From Thermodesulfobacteriaceae bacterium UBA6232 (GTDB lineage Bacteria > Desulfobacterota > Thermodesulfobacteria > Thermodesulfobacteriales > Thermodesulfobacteriaceae): a stretch of DNA of 64,000 bases. Both the position numbers and the translations under genes were made by a program. Positions 52,513 to 61,601 of the stretch are shown here, piece after piece (the first letter of the stretch is position 1; every line of letters begins with the position of its first letter). Under the pieces are notes generated by a model that saw nothing but the letters and a program-made list of their open reading frames with translations, did not search any database and was not told the origin of the DNA. The stretch is taken from NCBI GenBank assembly GCA_002441555.1, contig DJWK01000026.1:66322-130321 (forward strand), given 5' to 3'.

Positions 52513-53343
52513 AATTTGAACCCAATCTCCTGAGTTTAAGGTTTCGCCAACTTCTTTAGAAGCAGTAATTTCTACTATGTCTGTCCCTATAGCAATACTA
52601 AGAAGATAATCTGTTCCTCTGAAGACTTTTTCAAGAAGAATGCCTTTGAGGATAAAGCCTGAGGAGGGATTTTTAGAAAAAAGCACCTCTCTGGGTGAAC
52701 CTGAAGCAATGATTTTACCGTTTTCTATCTTTAGGATTTTATCGGCAAGTCTTATAGCATCCTCTATGTTATGAGAAACCATGAGGGTTGGAATCTGATA
52801 TCTTCTCTGAAAGGCTTTAATTTCCTCTCTCAAGAAAGTAGCTATGTCTCTATCAAGAGAGGAAAGGGGCTCATCAAGAAGCAAAAGCTTGGGTTCCCTT
52901 GCGATAGCTCTTAAAAGGGCAACTCTTTGCTTTTGACCACCAGATAAAGTATCAGGTCTTCTATCTTTAAGGGCCTCCATTTTTGCCAATCTAAGAAGTT
53001 CAATAACTTTGTGTTTATCTTTTTTCTTCATCCCATAAGCTATGTTTTCAAAGACATTCATATTCGGGAATAGAGCATAATCCTGAAAAACAAAGCCTAC
53101 ATCTCTTTTCTGCGGAGGAAGATTTATCTTTTTTTTTGAGTCATACCAGATTTTTCCATCAACTTCAATAAAACCTTCATCAGGCTTTTCAAGACCTGCA
53201 ATTATTCTTAGCAAAGTTGTTTTTCCACTCCCTGATGGTCCAAAAATAACCAAAAACTCAGCTTGCTTTGTCTCAAACTCTACATCGAGTAAAAATTCTC
53301 CCTGTGGGCCAAATAGACGCTTCTTAATCTTAAGCCTTATCAT
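52474..53343 (-). CDS. modC: molybdate/tungstate ABC transporter ATPase
   Basis: The 289-residue ATPase has Walker A GPSGSGKTT, Q-loop FVFQDYALFPNMNVFENI, signature LSGGQKQRVALLRAIA, Walker B LLLLDEPLSSLD and the H-loop SHNIEDAIRLADKI, followed by a C-terminal regulatory tail. It powers uptake by ModB and ModA. It overlaps modB by 14 bases. Molybdate or tungstate would serve formate dehydrogenase-type enzymes. Confidence 0.93.
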   Translation of the reverse strand: MIRLKIKKRLFGPQGEFLLDVEFETKQAEFLVIFGPSGSGKTTLLRIIAGLEKPDEGFIEVDGKIWYDSKKKINLPPQKRDVGFVFQDYALFPNMNVFENIAYGMKKKDKHKVIELLRLAKMEALKDRRPDTLSGGQKQRVALLRAIAREPKLLLLDEPLSSLDRDIATFLREEIKAFQRRYQIPTLMVSHNIEDAIRLADKILKIENGKIIASGSPREVLFSKNPSSGFILKGILLEKVFRGTDYLLSIAIGTDIVEITASKEVGETLNSGDWVQISGKFFATVREFR

Positions 53344-54010
53344 AGGGCTTCCATTTTTTATTTAAGAAGTAAAGAGCTAAAAGTGTTAAAAAGGACATAA
53401 AAAAGAGAATTAAGGCATAAATATGAGCGGTTTTATAATCCATAGACTCAACGGCACTATAGATGGCTATGGATACCACTCGAGTTTCTCCCTCAATGTT
53501 TCCTCCCACCATCACAGCCACTCCAAATTCTCCCACAGTATGGGCAAAAGAGAGAACTATCCCTGTAAGAATCGAGGCCTTCATATTGGGAAGAATAACC
53601 CTTATTAGAGTTTCCAATCTTGATTTTCCAAGGGTAAAGCTTGCTTCTATAAGATTTTTAGGAACACTTCTAAACCCAGCAGTAAGGGGATGGACCATCA
53701 TGGGAAGACTGTAAATCACTGAGGCCACAACCAGTCCCTCAAAGTGAAAAACAAGCTGTTTGTTAAATATTTTATACCAAAGAGTGCCTATCAATCCCTG
53801 CTTATTAAAGAGAATAAGCAAATAAAAACCTAACACCGTAGGAGGCAGAACCAAAGGCAGACTTAAAAGCGCCTCTATAATTGTGTTTATTTTATGCCTG
53901 TTGTAAGCAAGATAGTAAGATAGGAGAATACCTATTAATAAAAGTAAAAAGGTAGTTATAGAGGCTAACTTTATGGTAAGCCAAAAAGGAAGCCAGTTTA
54001 TCTCATGCAT
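53330..54010 (-). CDS. modB: molybdate ABC transporter permease
   Basis: The 226-residue permease has about five to six helices: LTIKLASITTFLLLLIGILLSYYLAY, SLPLVLPPTVLGFYLLILF, and the EAA-like loop NLIEASFTLGKSRLETLIRVILPNMKASILTGIVL with AHTVGEFGVAVMVGGNIEGET. It forms the membrane path for molybdate or tungstate. Confidence 0.94.
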   Translation of the reverse strand: MHEINWLPFWLTIKLASITTFLLLLIGILLSYYLAYNRHKINTIIEALLSLPLVLPPTVLGFYLLILFNKQGLIGTLWYKIFNKQLVFHFEGLVVASVIYSLPMMVHPLTAGFRSVPKNLIEASFTLGKSRLETLIRVILPNMKASILTGIVLSFAHTVGEFGVAVMVGGNIEGETRVVSIAIYSAVESMDYKTAHIYALILFFMSFLTLLALYFLNKKWKPYDKA

Positions 54011-54099
54011 ATATGATTTTGTAAAGTTTGTTTTCTCAAGTTTTTTATTTGTTATAAACCTTAAGGGTGGGGTAGTGTAAAATTTTGCAAAGAACTTGA

Positions 54100-54861
54100 C
54101 TATTTTTCACCAGGGACCATAAAGCCGTATTTTTTAAGTATTTCTCTTGCTTTAGGACTTAAAACAAATTCATAAAACTTTTTTACCCCTTTCAGGTTTT
54201 TACCAGCCTCTGTGATTCCATATCCCTGAACTATGGGAGAATGTTTGTTTTCTGGAATTAAGAAGTAAGTTCCTACTTTTTTCATATTTTCGGAAATCGC
54301 ATGGGAGAGAGGAATAATTCCCACCTCTGCTGCACCAGAATAGACAAAGCTTGCAGCCTGAGAGACATTTTCACCCAGGACCAGCTTATCTTTTACACGG
54401 TCAAAAACTTCATAGTTTTGCAATACCTCCTTGGCAGCTCTACCATAGGGGGCATGCTCCCAATTAGCTATGGCTATTTTTTTAGCCTCTAAAAGAATCT
54501 GGGGAAATTTTGAGGGATCAAGCCCAGAATCTTTACGCACCCAAACCACAATTCTACCCACTGCATAGGGTTTGGGTTTGGTCACTAAATAACCTTCTTT
54601 ATATAACTCTTCAGCGTATTTCATATCAGCCGAGAAGAAAAGGTGATAAGGGGCTCCTGCTTTGATCTGGGCTGCGCCCTTGCCGGAAGACCCAAATATA
54701 AGTTCTACTTTATCCTCAGGATGTTCTCTTTGATACAGGTCTGCAATTTCCTTCAGGGCATATTGCAAATCAGCAGCTGCATAAACCCTAATTAGTTCAG
54801 CCCTGCAAAAACTATGTAACCCAAAGAGGAGAAGGATGGAAAAGAGATAAATTTTAAACAT
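54100..54861 (-). CDS. modA: molybdate ABC transporter periplasmic binding protein
   Basis: The 253-residue protein has a signal peptide (FKIYLFSILLLFGLHSFCRA) then ModA landmarks: VYAAADLQYALKEIADLY, VELIFGSSGKGAAQIKAGAPYHLFFSADMKYAEEL, ANWEHAPYGRAAKEVL and GAAEVGIIPLSHAI. ATG 54861 is fixed by AGGAGGTGCTGCA. It is the first gene of modABC and its promoter carries a ModE-like box. Confidence 0.94.
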   Translation of the reverse strand: MFKIYLFSILLLFGLHSFCRAELIRVYAAADLQYALKEIADLYQREHPEDKVELIFGSSGKGAAQIKAGAPYHLFFSADMKYAEELYKEGYLVTKPKPYAVGRIVVWVRKDSGLDPSKFPQILLEAKKIAIANWEHAPYGRAAKEVLQNYEVFDRVKDKLVLGENVSQAASFVYSGAAEVGIIPLSHAISENMKKVGTYFLIPENKHSPIVQGYGITEAGKNLKGVKKFYEFVLSPKAREILKKYGFMVPGEK

Positions 54862-54886
54862 TGCAGCACCTCCTGTTTTTTTTTTG

Positions 54887-54908
54887 GTTATATATTTTAA
54901 AACATAAC
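54887..54908 (-). promoter_or_regulatory. ModE-like operator over the modA promoter
   Basis: The half-sites GTTATATATTT and AAAACATAAC form a 22-base near-palindrome (GTTAT...ATAAC ends), similar to ModE sites. The modA -35 box (TTGACA read on minus, 54916-54921) and the -10 region (AAAATA at 54893-54898, 17-base spacer) place the box over the -10. Confidence 0.55.
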
Positions 54909-54921
54909 GAAACGATGTCAA
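54893..54921 (-). promoter_or_regulatory. promoter of modABC
   Basis: On the minus strand TTGACA (54921-54916) is followed after 17 bases by AAAATA (54898-54893), about 32 bases before the modA start codon. The -35 is perfect, the -10 weak. Confidence 0.5.
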
Positions 54922-55236
54922 GGGCGCACAAGGTTCTTTTTTTTGTTTTGGTAGCCACAACCAATTCTTTAATATCCCCCTTACCCCAGCTTTCTCCCAC
55001 CATGGGAGAGGAAGCTTGACTTCTTTTTGTCGCGGCTAAAGGTCTTATAGCTGCCACAAAAAAATGCAAAGAACTCGTTTTTGTGAATTTTTTTGATGTT
55101 TTTCGCAGGTCAAAGAAAGGTCTTGCGATTTCCTAATAATTTTTGCAAAGGGCACATCAATATCACAGCTAAAGTGAGCCTGCTCTAATGAAAAGGGAAA
55201 ATTTATCTGGCAGAGTGTTAAAGGGAAAGATTGGTG
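54922..55236. other. gene-free stretch upstream of modA with dispersed hairpin repeat
   Basis: A TCTCCCA/TGGGAGA hairpin at about 55000-55016 lies within a block that, on the minus strand, resembles a widely scattered bacterial repeat (CTCTCCC...GGGAGA...GGGGTAAGGGGG). No gene is convincing; short frames here read low-complexity text. No molybdenum-cofactor riboswitch was recognised. Confidence 0.4.
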
Positions 55237-55998
55237 CTAAGCTAAATAAAAAATTTCTCCTGAACTAACCTTAATAATTTCACCTTCCTTTTCAAGAATT
55301 AAGGCTCCTTCTAAATCAAGATCTACGGCTTTTGCTATCAGACCACCTTTTTCTTCCACATTGTAATGATAATAAACCCATTTTCCAAGGGTATCTGTGT
55401 ATTTTTTAAATTCTTCAATAATAGGGTTTGCAAGGCCCCCTTCGTAGAAACTTTCAAGATCAAAATCCCAGAGCATTTTATAGTAATAGTTAAAATATTT
55501 TAAAAATTTGAAAAGCACCTCTTCAAGGGGCATTTCTTTTTTTAAAATTTCTTTGAGATTGATAGCGGGAAGAAAACCTGGAGGGGTATTGTTCACATTT
55601 AGTCCAATTCCAATAATAAACCACTCTTTCCAGGTTTCCATTAAAACGCCGGCAAGTTTTTTCCCCCTGAAATGAAGGTCATTTATCCACTTGAGATATA
55701 CCTCTTTTGCACCAAGGGCTCTTACTGCCCTAACCAGAGCCAACCCCACAACCAAGGAAAGAAGCCCTTTATTTTTTCCCAAAAGTTCGTCATAAAGGGT
55801 TATAACCAGCCAGAGGCCTCCCTTTTCTGCAAACCACTTTCTTTGAAACCTTCCCTTGGCTTTTAAAACTTCTCCCATCCAGATAACCCTTCCATTGGCT
55901 GTGCGTGGATAAAGCTCTATAAGTTCTTTTGCCTTTTCCATTCCCCTCTCAAGGGATGGGAAATACCAGATTTCTTCACCAATTACTAAAGGGACCAC
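55237..55998 (-). CDS. biotin-protein ligase (BirA-like, no HTH)
   Basis: The 253-residue protein matches the catalytic core of biotin ligase: KAKGRFQRKWFAEKGGLWLVITL (the GRGRxGRxW region, here GRFQRKW), VYLKWINDLHFRGKKLAGVLMETW (KWPNDL motif) and IIGIGLNVNN. It lacks the N-terminal DNA-binding domain of bifunctional BirA. It overlaps the biotinyl-domain gene by 13 bases, so it probably biotinylates that protein. Confidence 0.86.
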   Translation of the reverse strand: MVPLVIGEEIWYFPSLERGMEKAKELIELYPRTANGRVIWMGEVLKAKGRFQRKWFAEKGGLWLVITLYDELLGKNKGLLSLVVGLALVRAVRALGAKEVYLKWINDLHFRGKKLAGVLMETWKEWFIIGIGLNVNNTPPGFLPAINLKEILKKEMPLEEVLFKFLKYFNYYYKMLWDFDLESFYEGGLANPIIEEFKKYTDTLGKWVYYHYNVEEKGGLIAKAVDLDLEGALILEKEGEIIKVSSGEIFYLA

Positions 55999-56645
55999 TC
56001 GGCTTTTATGCGTTGAATTATTTTTTCAAGATGGGGAAGATCCTCAACAGGACACAGCCCAAGAAGGGGCTCTCCAGCTTGAACCAATTCAAAGGGTTTG
56101 AAATAGATTTGATAAATAATATAAGTTCCCCTTTCTTTTAAAAAAATGGGGGTTTCCCTCTTCATAAAGGTCATGATGAGGAGTTCATCTCCTTCTTTAA
56201 CTGAAACTTTTCCAAGGCCCTCTTTTTCAAGCCTTTTACCAAGCTCCGGACTCAGGATATAGCGGGCTGTCTCAGGAGCTCTGATAACAAGTAAGGCATT
56301 TAAAAGCACCTCAGAGATGATTTCTTCCTGAGAGAGAGGGTGTTTTATTTCAAGCACCTTTTCTCCTGCTTCAACAAAGCGATTTAAAAGATCTGTTCTT
56401 ATATTTTGGGCTATACCATTATACTGGGCTCTTATGAGTTTGGGATTTTTTTCTCTCTCCAAAATAAAAAGGGGAGTTCCTGGCTTTTCAAGCCACTTTC
56501 CAGATGGCCCTCTAACTTCTTCTCCCTCTTTTATTTTGAATTCAATGATTTTTCCTGTATGGGGAGTAAGAACAGGGTAAATTTTGTATGGTTTGGCCTT
56601 AAAGCGCTGTAAAATCTGTGTTAAATGGGAAAAATCAATTTTCAT
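55986..56645 (-). CDS. two-domain biotinyl/lipoyl-like carrier protein of acetyl-CoA carboxylase
   Basis: The 219-residue protein seems to hold two biotinyl-like lobes. The first (VLTPHTGKIIEFKIKEGEEV, then ILEREKNPKLIRAQYNG) has Lys66 where AMKM lysine would sit; the second (LGKVSVKEGDELLIMTFMKRETPIF, Lys162, then LVQAGEPLLGL) has FMKR in place of AMKM. Neither has the canonical motif. Context (accC, accAD, biotin ligase) argues that this is the biotin carrier. It lies 6 bases after the transferase gene and overlaps the ligase gene. Confidence 0.65.
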   Translation of the reverse strand: MKIDFSHLTQILQRFKAKPYKIYPVLTPHTGKIIEFKIKEGEEVRGPSGKWLEKPGTPLFILEREKNPKLIRAQYNGIAQNIRTDLLNRFVEAGEKVLEIKHPLSQEEIISEVLLNALLVIRAPETARYILSPELGKRLEKEGLGKVSVKEGDELLIMTFMKRETPIFLKERGTYIIYQIYFKPFELVQAGEPLLGLCPVEDLPHLEKIIQRIKAEWSL

Positions 56646-56651
56646 AACCCT

Positions 56652-58868
56652 TTACCTGTAATAAAGATTGGGGGCTCCCATGGTTAGCAAAGCAAAGAAA
56701 AGTTTTTTTCTCAGTTCTCGTCTATCCCAAATTCCCTGAATGTGTCCTCTTTTTAAGGCATTTTCAACGCTGTGATAATCTGGAGGAACAGGCTGTCCTG
56801 TGGTTTCAAGAATAACTCTCGGGCCGGCAAAGCCAAGGCGGGTTGATTTTAAGGCAAATTGATAGGGTGCTGAACCAAGGAAACTGGCAACAGGCCCTGC
56901 ATAGGAATTGTTATCATAGATAACAATGTATAGCCCCCCGCTATCCACATAGTCTCTTACAGCCATGGTGCATCTTGGCATTTGAACCACTCCCATTGTG
57001 CCCTCATGAATGCGAATTCCCCCGGTGGTATGCACAAGGGCAATAAAGGGCCTTCTTGATACTTTGGCAAATTCAACGGCCCTTATAAATTTTTCCCCTT
57101 CAGCCACTCCCACCGTTCCCTGTCTGAAATCAGCAACAAGCATAACAGCAACTACACTTATTCCGCCAATTTTGGCTTCAAAGGAAAGAAGGGCCGAGTT
57201 AAGGCCTGTTTCTTTTCTTGCAGCCTTTAATTTTTCAGCATACCCTTCAAAATTTAAAGGATTTCCCGAGGCAATTTCGTCATTAAAGGTTTTAACACTA
57301 CCTTTGTCAAAGATATTATTTAAATACCAGTTATATTCCAAGGGGAAGTGATAGCCGCAATTAGGACACACTCCGCAGAATTCGCCATAAAGATCAGGAA
57401 CCCATAAATCAGGACAGCCAAATTTCTCTGCCTGAGGACAGGTTACTGTTCTATCCTGAAGAGCAAGGGGACTAACATAAACCTCCGTTTCTTCTTCAAT
57501 TTCTCCTGGCATTCTTACCTTGGTTCTTATTTTTTTCCCTACAATGAGGTTATAAACGCTTTTAATGGGATCTGAGACAGGCTTGAGCAGTAATGAAGAT
57601 TCACTGGCAAGTTCCTCAAAAAAGCGTTTAAAAGTTTTTTGCCCGCTTTTTAAAACACGATATTTAACTTCATAAGCTATGCTCTGCCCGAGCCTTGTTC
57701 CCCTTTGGGCAAGACACTTGAAAAAACTTTTTGGTTCAAGAACTGCCCATTGGGTCATTTTTCTATATTTTTCATAACGATTTTCAATAAGGATTTCTTT
57801 TTCATCCTCTGAAAGTTCCCAGTTAACATAATAAGAGAAGTTTTCAAAGTTCTGTTTGGAAAGGGCATATTTTCTCAACATTTTGAGGCTGCGAGTTTGA
57901 AGAACCACTTCATCTGTTGCTTTTATAATTTCATATTTAAGCCTTTTGAAAAATTCGTAATCCTTTCTTCTTGCACCGAGAGGAGGCTCTGGAATAATCC
58001 TATCAATGGTTCCCAGTTGAAGATTGTCTTTAGCTGTAAGTTTTAGAGCCTTTGCCATTTTTTCTACAAGTTCCCGGGGAGGTCTTTCGTCTTTAAGTTT
58101 GGCTTCTATAGCTGCTGCTCCTTCAGGACTGATTACAGAATAATAACCCTTTTCAGCCATAAGTCTTAAATCGGTAAGACCAATGGCCTCTGCTCCTCCT
58201 GAGCCTCCTTCAGAAATAAAAGAAATGGTTGGAACAGAAAGTTTGCTCATATAAAAGAGATTTCTTGCAATCTGTTGAGCAGCCCCTGGATAATCCTCAA
58301 TGGGATAGGCCCCAGGGGTGAAAATATAAAAATGGATGGGAATTCCTTCAGTTTCAGCCATTTTCATATATCTTAAGGCCTTTTCATTACCCCAGGGGGC
58401 AGCACTTCCTCCTCGCCTGAATTCTTCACCATGCCCCTTTTCATGACCAATAACCATTACTTGATGAAAATAGACCTCATCCCCCACACGGCGGGTAATA
58501 ATGGCTTTAGCACAAATAACTGCCGGATCAATGTTTAGCTCTCCCTCCCCTCCAAGCTCCATATAACTGTCATAAACATTTTCAAGAATGTCAAGAAGGG
58601 TAAATCTCTGGGGATGACGAACAATCTTAACAATCTCATAGGGAGTCAAAGTCTCCTCAGCTTTAATTAAAATCTTTCCCAACTTTTCTTCATAACTTTG
58701 TATGAAAGAAATTATTTTTTCTTGGGAATAATCATAGAAATGATGGTAAAAGTCCGTAAGCTCATTACAGATATTTCCAATGGAAAGAAATTCTTCTCCT
58801 TTGATGTCTCTTATGTATTCAGCAAGTTCAATAAGTTCTTTAAGTTTTTTATGAAGTTCAACAAGCAT
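56652..58868 (-). CDS. acetyl-CoA carboxylase carboxyltransferase, fused AccA-AccD
   Basis: The 738-residue protein joins an AccA-like half (about 1-330; PVICAKAI-like DPAVICAKAIITRRVGDEV, GHEKGHG, PGAYPIEDYPGAAQQIARNL, SEGGSGGAEAIG) to an AccD-like half (about 470-738) with a zinc ribbon (TCPQAEKFGCPDLW, FCGVCPNCGYHF) and HTTGGIRIHEGTMG, GPVASFLGSAPYQFAL. It transfers CO2 from biotin to acetyl-CoA. The order alpha then beta in a single chain is a natural fusion. It is 5 bases after accC. Confidence 0.88.
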   Translation of the reverse strand: MLVELHKKLKELIELAEYIRDIKGEEFLSIGNICNELTDFYHHFYDYSQEKIISFIQSYEEKLGKILIKAEETLTPYEIVKIVRHPQRFTLLDILENVYDSYMELGGEGELNIDPAVICAKAIITRRVGDEVYFHQVMVIGHEKGHGEEFRRGGSAAPWGNEKALRYMKMAETEGIPIHFYIFTPGAYPIEDYPGAAQQIARNLFYMSKLSVPTISFISEGGSGGAEAIGLTDLRLMAEKGYYSVISPEGAAAIEAKLKDERPPRELVEKMAKALKLTAKDNLQLGTIDRIIPEPPLGARRKDYEFFKRLKYEIIKATDEVVLQTRSLKMLRKYALSKQNFENFSYYVNWELSEDEKEILIENRYEKYRKMTQWAVLEPKSFFKCLAQRGTRLGQSIAYEVKYRVLKSGQKTFKRFFEELASESSLLLKPVSDPIKSVYNLIVGKKIRTKVRMPGEIEEETEVYVSPLALQDRTVTCPQAEKFGCPDLWVPDLYGEFCGVCPNCGYHFPLEYNWYLNNIFDKGSVKTFNDEIASGNPLNFEGYAEKLKAARKETGLNSALLSFEAKIGGISVVAVMLVADFRQGTVGVAEGEKFIRAVEFAKVSRRPFIALVHTTGGIRIHEGTMGVVQMPRCTMAVRDYVDSGGLYIVIYDNNSYAGPVASFLGSAPYQFALKSTRLGFAGPRVILETTGQPVPPDYHSVENALKRGHIQGIWDRRELRKKLFFALLTMGAPNLYYR

Positions 58869-58873
58869 AGTCT

Positions 58874-60265
58874 CTATATGCTTAAAAACTTATACACATC
58901 GCCGAGTTTTTCTTTTAAAAATTCTATATTTGTAACAAGAGGTTCATTTTTAAAGGTATGCCCTTCAATTACTATTTCATTAAGGAATTGTTTGCTTTTT
59001 TCCATGAGGTCATCAAATTTTTCGCCATATATTATAGCCAAAGCAAGATTAGGATCAAATTGAGTGGGAATGGTATAAGGTTTATCCTTGGGCACATGGG
59101 TTCTCATAGTAAGCCAGGGATGTTCTTTATAATCAAATCTTGTTATAACTCCACTTAAGGGTGTAAACCCTCTTTTTGTATCTTCTGCAATAAGCCTAAA
59201 CTCAAGGCTCATTCCTTTAAATGCGACATCTCTCTGAGAATACCCAAGTTTCTCTTCAAAGGCAACTCTTATCTGTTCTTTAAGAAGATTTACAGGTTTG
59301 TTTTTTACAAAGGAAATTTTGGCTGAGATTTCGTTTTCAACTTGTATACGGGTATTTACTTCCATAAGATAATACTTGCCCTCAGGGGTAACGAGCCACT
59401 CAAAGGTTCCAACACTGTCATAATTAAAATGCCTGGCAAGATTGAGAGAGTGTTCAATAATTTCTGCTTCCTTCTTAGCAGGGTCAAAATTATATTGCCC
59501 CATTTGATAAAATCCCGGGGCTAACTCAATTCTTTTTTGTCTGAAGGGGCTCTGAATGGTACAATTTCTTGTTCCAAAATGGACATATTCACCATGTTTA
59601 CTTCCAAGAATTTGGACCTCAATATGCTGAAAAAGGGGAATTTTGATTTCTATAATCACTCCCTCATCACCAAAGAGTCTTTTTGCATAGGCTCTGACTT
59701 TTCTAAAAACAGGTCTTATCTCTTCCAGATTTTTTACTTCCTCAATACCCATTCCACCGCCACCTGCAACGGCTTTGACAAGAAAAGAAACCTCCTCAAA
59801 GCCCTCTTCATAAGCTTGCTCAAGGATTTCTTGGGCTTTAAGTTCTGCCTCAATTTCATTATAGATGGGCTCAACAGAGCCTGGAATTACAGGTATTCCA
59901 AGTTTATGGGCAACTTTTTTCATATAAAGTTTGTTCCCCAGATCCCTAATAACTTCCCAGGTTGGTCCAATCCATATAAGGGGTCTTTCTCTTTTAACAA
60001 CCCTTCTTGCAAAACGATAATTTTCAGAGAGAAAACCATAGCCAGGATGAATAGCTGTGCATTTTTCTTCATCAGCAACAGCCAATAAATCATTCATATC
60101 CCTGTAATCGGATATGCGATACTTTTTCTTGGCAAGTCTCACATGGAGAGATTCTTCGTCTTCTTTAGTATAAACTGCCACATAATCAAGGCCAAGAAGT
60201 TCGCAGGCTTCCATTATACGAAGGGCTATTTCACCTCTGTTAGCAATTAGGACCTTGTCTTTCAT
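58874..60265 (-). CDS. accC: biotin carboxylase
   Basis: The 463-residue ATP-grasp enzyme carboxylates biotin on the carrier protein. Landmarks: VLIANRGEIALRIMEAC, AIHPGYGFLSEN, VKAVAGGGGMGIEEV (ATP lid), HIEVQILGSKHGEYVHFGTRNCTIQ, LMEVNTRIQVENEISA. The lid and the EVNxRxQVE site are intact. The C terminus is about the usual AccC length. It heads the accC-accAD-carrier-ligase run and lies 9 bases after purA. Confidence 0.94.
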   Translation of the reverse strand: MKDKVLIANRGEIALRIMEACELLGLDYVAVYTKEDEESLHVRLAKKKYRISDYRDMNDLLAVADEEKCTAIHPGYGFLSENYRFARRVVKRERPLIWIGPTWEVIRDLGNKLYMKKVAHKLGIPVIPGSVEPIYNEIEAELKAQEILEQAYEEGFEEVSFLVKAVAGGGGMGIEEVKNLEEIRPVFRKVRAYAKRLFGDEGVIIEIKIPLFQHIEVQILGSKHGEYVHFGTRNCTIQSPFRQKRIELAPGFYQMGQYNFDPAKKEAEIIEHSLNLARHFNYDSVGTFEWLVTPEGKYYLMEVNTRIQVENEISAKISFVKNKPVNLLKEQIRVAFEEKLGYSQRDVAFKGMSLEFRLIAEDTKRGFTPLSGVITRFDYKEHPWLTMRTHVPKDKPYTIPTQFDPNLALAIIYGEKFDDLMEKSKQFLNEIVIEGHTFKNEPLVTNIEFLKEKLGDVYKFLSI

Positions 60266-60274
60266 AGGAACTTT

Positions 60275-61567
60275 TTAAAAGAGATCCTCTCCTTTAATAA
60301 AGAAGCAATTTTTTCTTTCTGGGCCTGTGCTGACAATTTTTATAGGAACTCCCAGATAGGATTCAATTTTTTTGAGATAGGTTTTGGCTGCCTGAGGAAG
60401 TTCTTCAAAGGATTTGGTAGCACTTATATCCTCCTTCCATCCTGGAAGCTCTTCATAAAGGGGAGTTACTTTGCTTAAATCTTCAAGGGTGCTTGGGAAA
60501 AAGTCCGTAACTTTTTCACCAATTTTATAAGCCGTGCAAATCTTTAAAGTATCAAGTCCACTTAGCACATCAAGCTTAGTTATGGCAATGCAGGAAATAC
60601 CGTTTAATCTTATAGCAGTTTTAACCATTACAAGATCAAGCCAGCCACATCTTCTCGGTCTTCCAGTGGTTGCTCCATATTCTCCGCCCTTTTCTCTCAA
60701 ATGCACCCCAAGTTCATCTTTAAGTTCTGTAGGGAAAGGGCCTTCTCCAACTCTTGTGGTATAAGCTTTAACAATACCAAGAACCTTATCTATGGCTGTT
60801 GGCCCAAGCCCGCTTCCGCAACAGGCATTACCTGAAATGGTATTAGAAGATGTTACATAGGGATAGGTGCCATAATCAATATCAAGAAAAGTCCCCTGTG
60901 CTCCCTCAAAGAGAATCCTTTTATTTTGTCTTTTTGCCTCCCATAAAATATAAGAGGTGTCTGTTAAATAGGGTTTTAAATATTTCCCATATTCCAGATA
61001 TTTTTCGTAAATTTCTTCAAAGTTAAGGGGTTCAGCCCCGAGATATTTGAGATAAAAGTTTTTTTCTTCAAGAACAACTTTGAGTTTTTCTCTAAAAAAA
61101 TCCGGTCGCGTCAAATCTATAAGTCTAAAGCCCTTTCTTCCCACTTTATCCTCGTAACAGGGTCCAATTCCTCTCCCCGTGGTTCCAATTTTGTCCTTTT
61201 TGGCCTTTGATTCCCTTGCAAGATCAAGGGCTTTGTGATAGGGCATAATCGCATGGGCTCTTTCGCTAACCTTTAGTTTCTGGCTTGAAATGACAAGGCC
61301 CTCACTCTTTAATTTTTCAATTTCTTCAATTAAAACTTCGGGATCAACAACTACCCCGTTTCCTATTATGCAAGTTGTGTGAGGATGAAAAACACCGGAG
61401 GGAATTAAATGTAGTATATATTTTTTTTGATTTATAACCAAAGTGTGGCCGGCATTGTTTCCTCCCTGAAATCTTACCACAAAATCAGCCTTTTCAGTAA
61501 GAACATCAACAATTTTCCCCTTTCCCTCATCTCCCCATTGAGTTCCTACTACAACAAGGGCAGGCAT
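60275..61567 (-). CDS. purA: adenylosuccinate synthetase
   Basis: The 430-residue enzyme joins IMP and aspartate using GTP, the first step to AMP. Motifs: VVGTQWGDEGKGKIVDVL, GGNNAGHTLV, GTTGRGIGPCYEDK, FEGAQGTFLDIDYGTYPYVTSSN and GRPRRCGWLDLV. Length is standard. It lies between aspS and accC on one strand. Confidence 0.97.
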   Translation of the reverse strand: MPALVVVGTQWGDEGKGKIVDVLTEKADFVVRFQGGNNAGHTLVINQKKYILHLIPSGVFHPHTTCIIGNGVVVDPEVLIEEIEKLKSEGLVISSQKLKVSERAHAIMPYHKALDLARESKAKKDKIGTTGRGIGPCYEDKVGRKGFRLIDLTRPDFFREKLKVVLEEKNFYLKYLGAEPLNFEEIYEKYLEYGKYLKPYLTDTSYILWEAKRQNKRILFEGAQGTFLDIDYGTYPYVTSSNTISGNACCGSGLGPTAIDKVLGIVKAYTTRVGEGPFPTELKDELGVHLREKGGEYGATTGRPRRCGWLDLVMVKTAIRLNGISCIAITKLDVLSGLDTLKICTAYKIGEKVTDFFPSTLEDLSKVTPLYEELPGWKEDISATKSFEELPQAAKTYLKKIESYLGVPIKIVSTGPERKNCFFIKGEDLF

Positions 61568-61601
61568 ATTAAAAGCCCTCCCAAAAAGATTTCAAGAAAA
61601 A

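Noticed and set aside
54854..55069. 71-codon minus-strand frame upstream of modA
   Set aside because: It overlaps the modA promoter, operator and start in another frame, and reads like a scattered low-complexity repeat.
54922..55236. Molybdenum-cofactor riboswitch upstream of modA
   Set aside because: I could not find the conserved paired blocks of that RNA; only a simple hairpin is visible.
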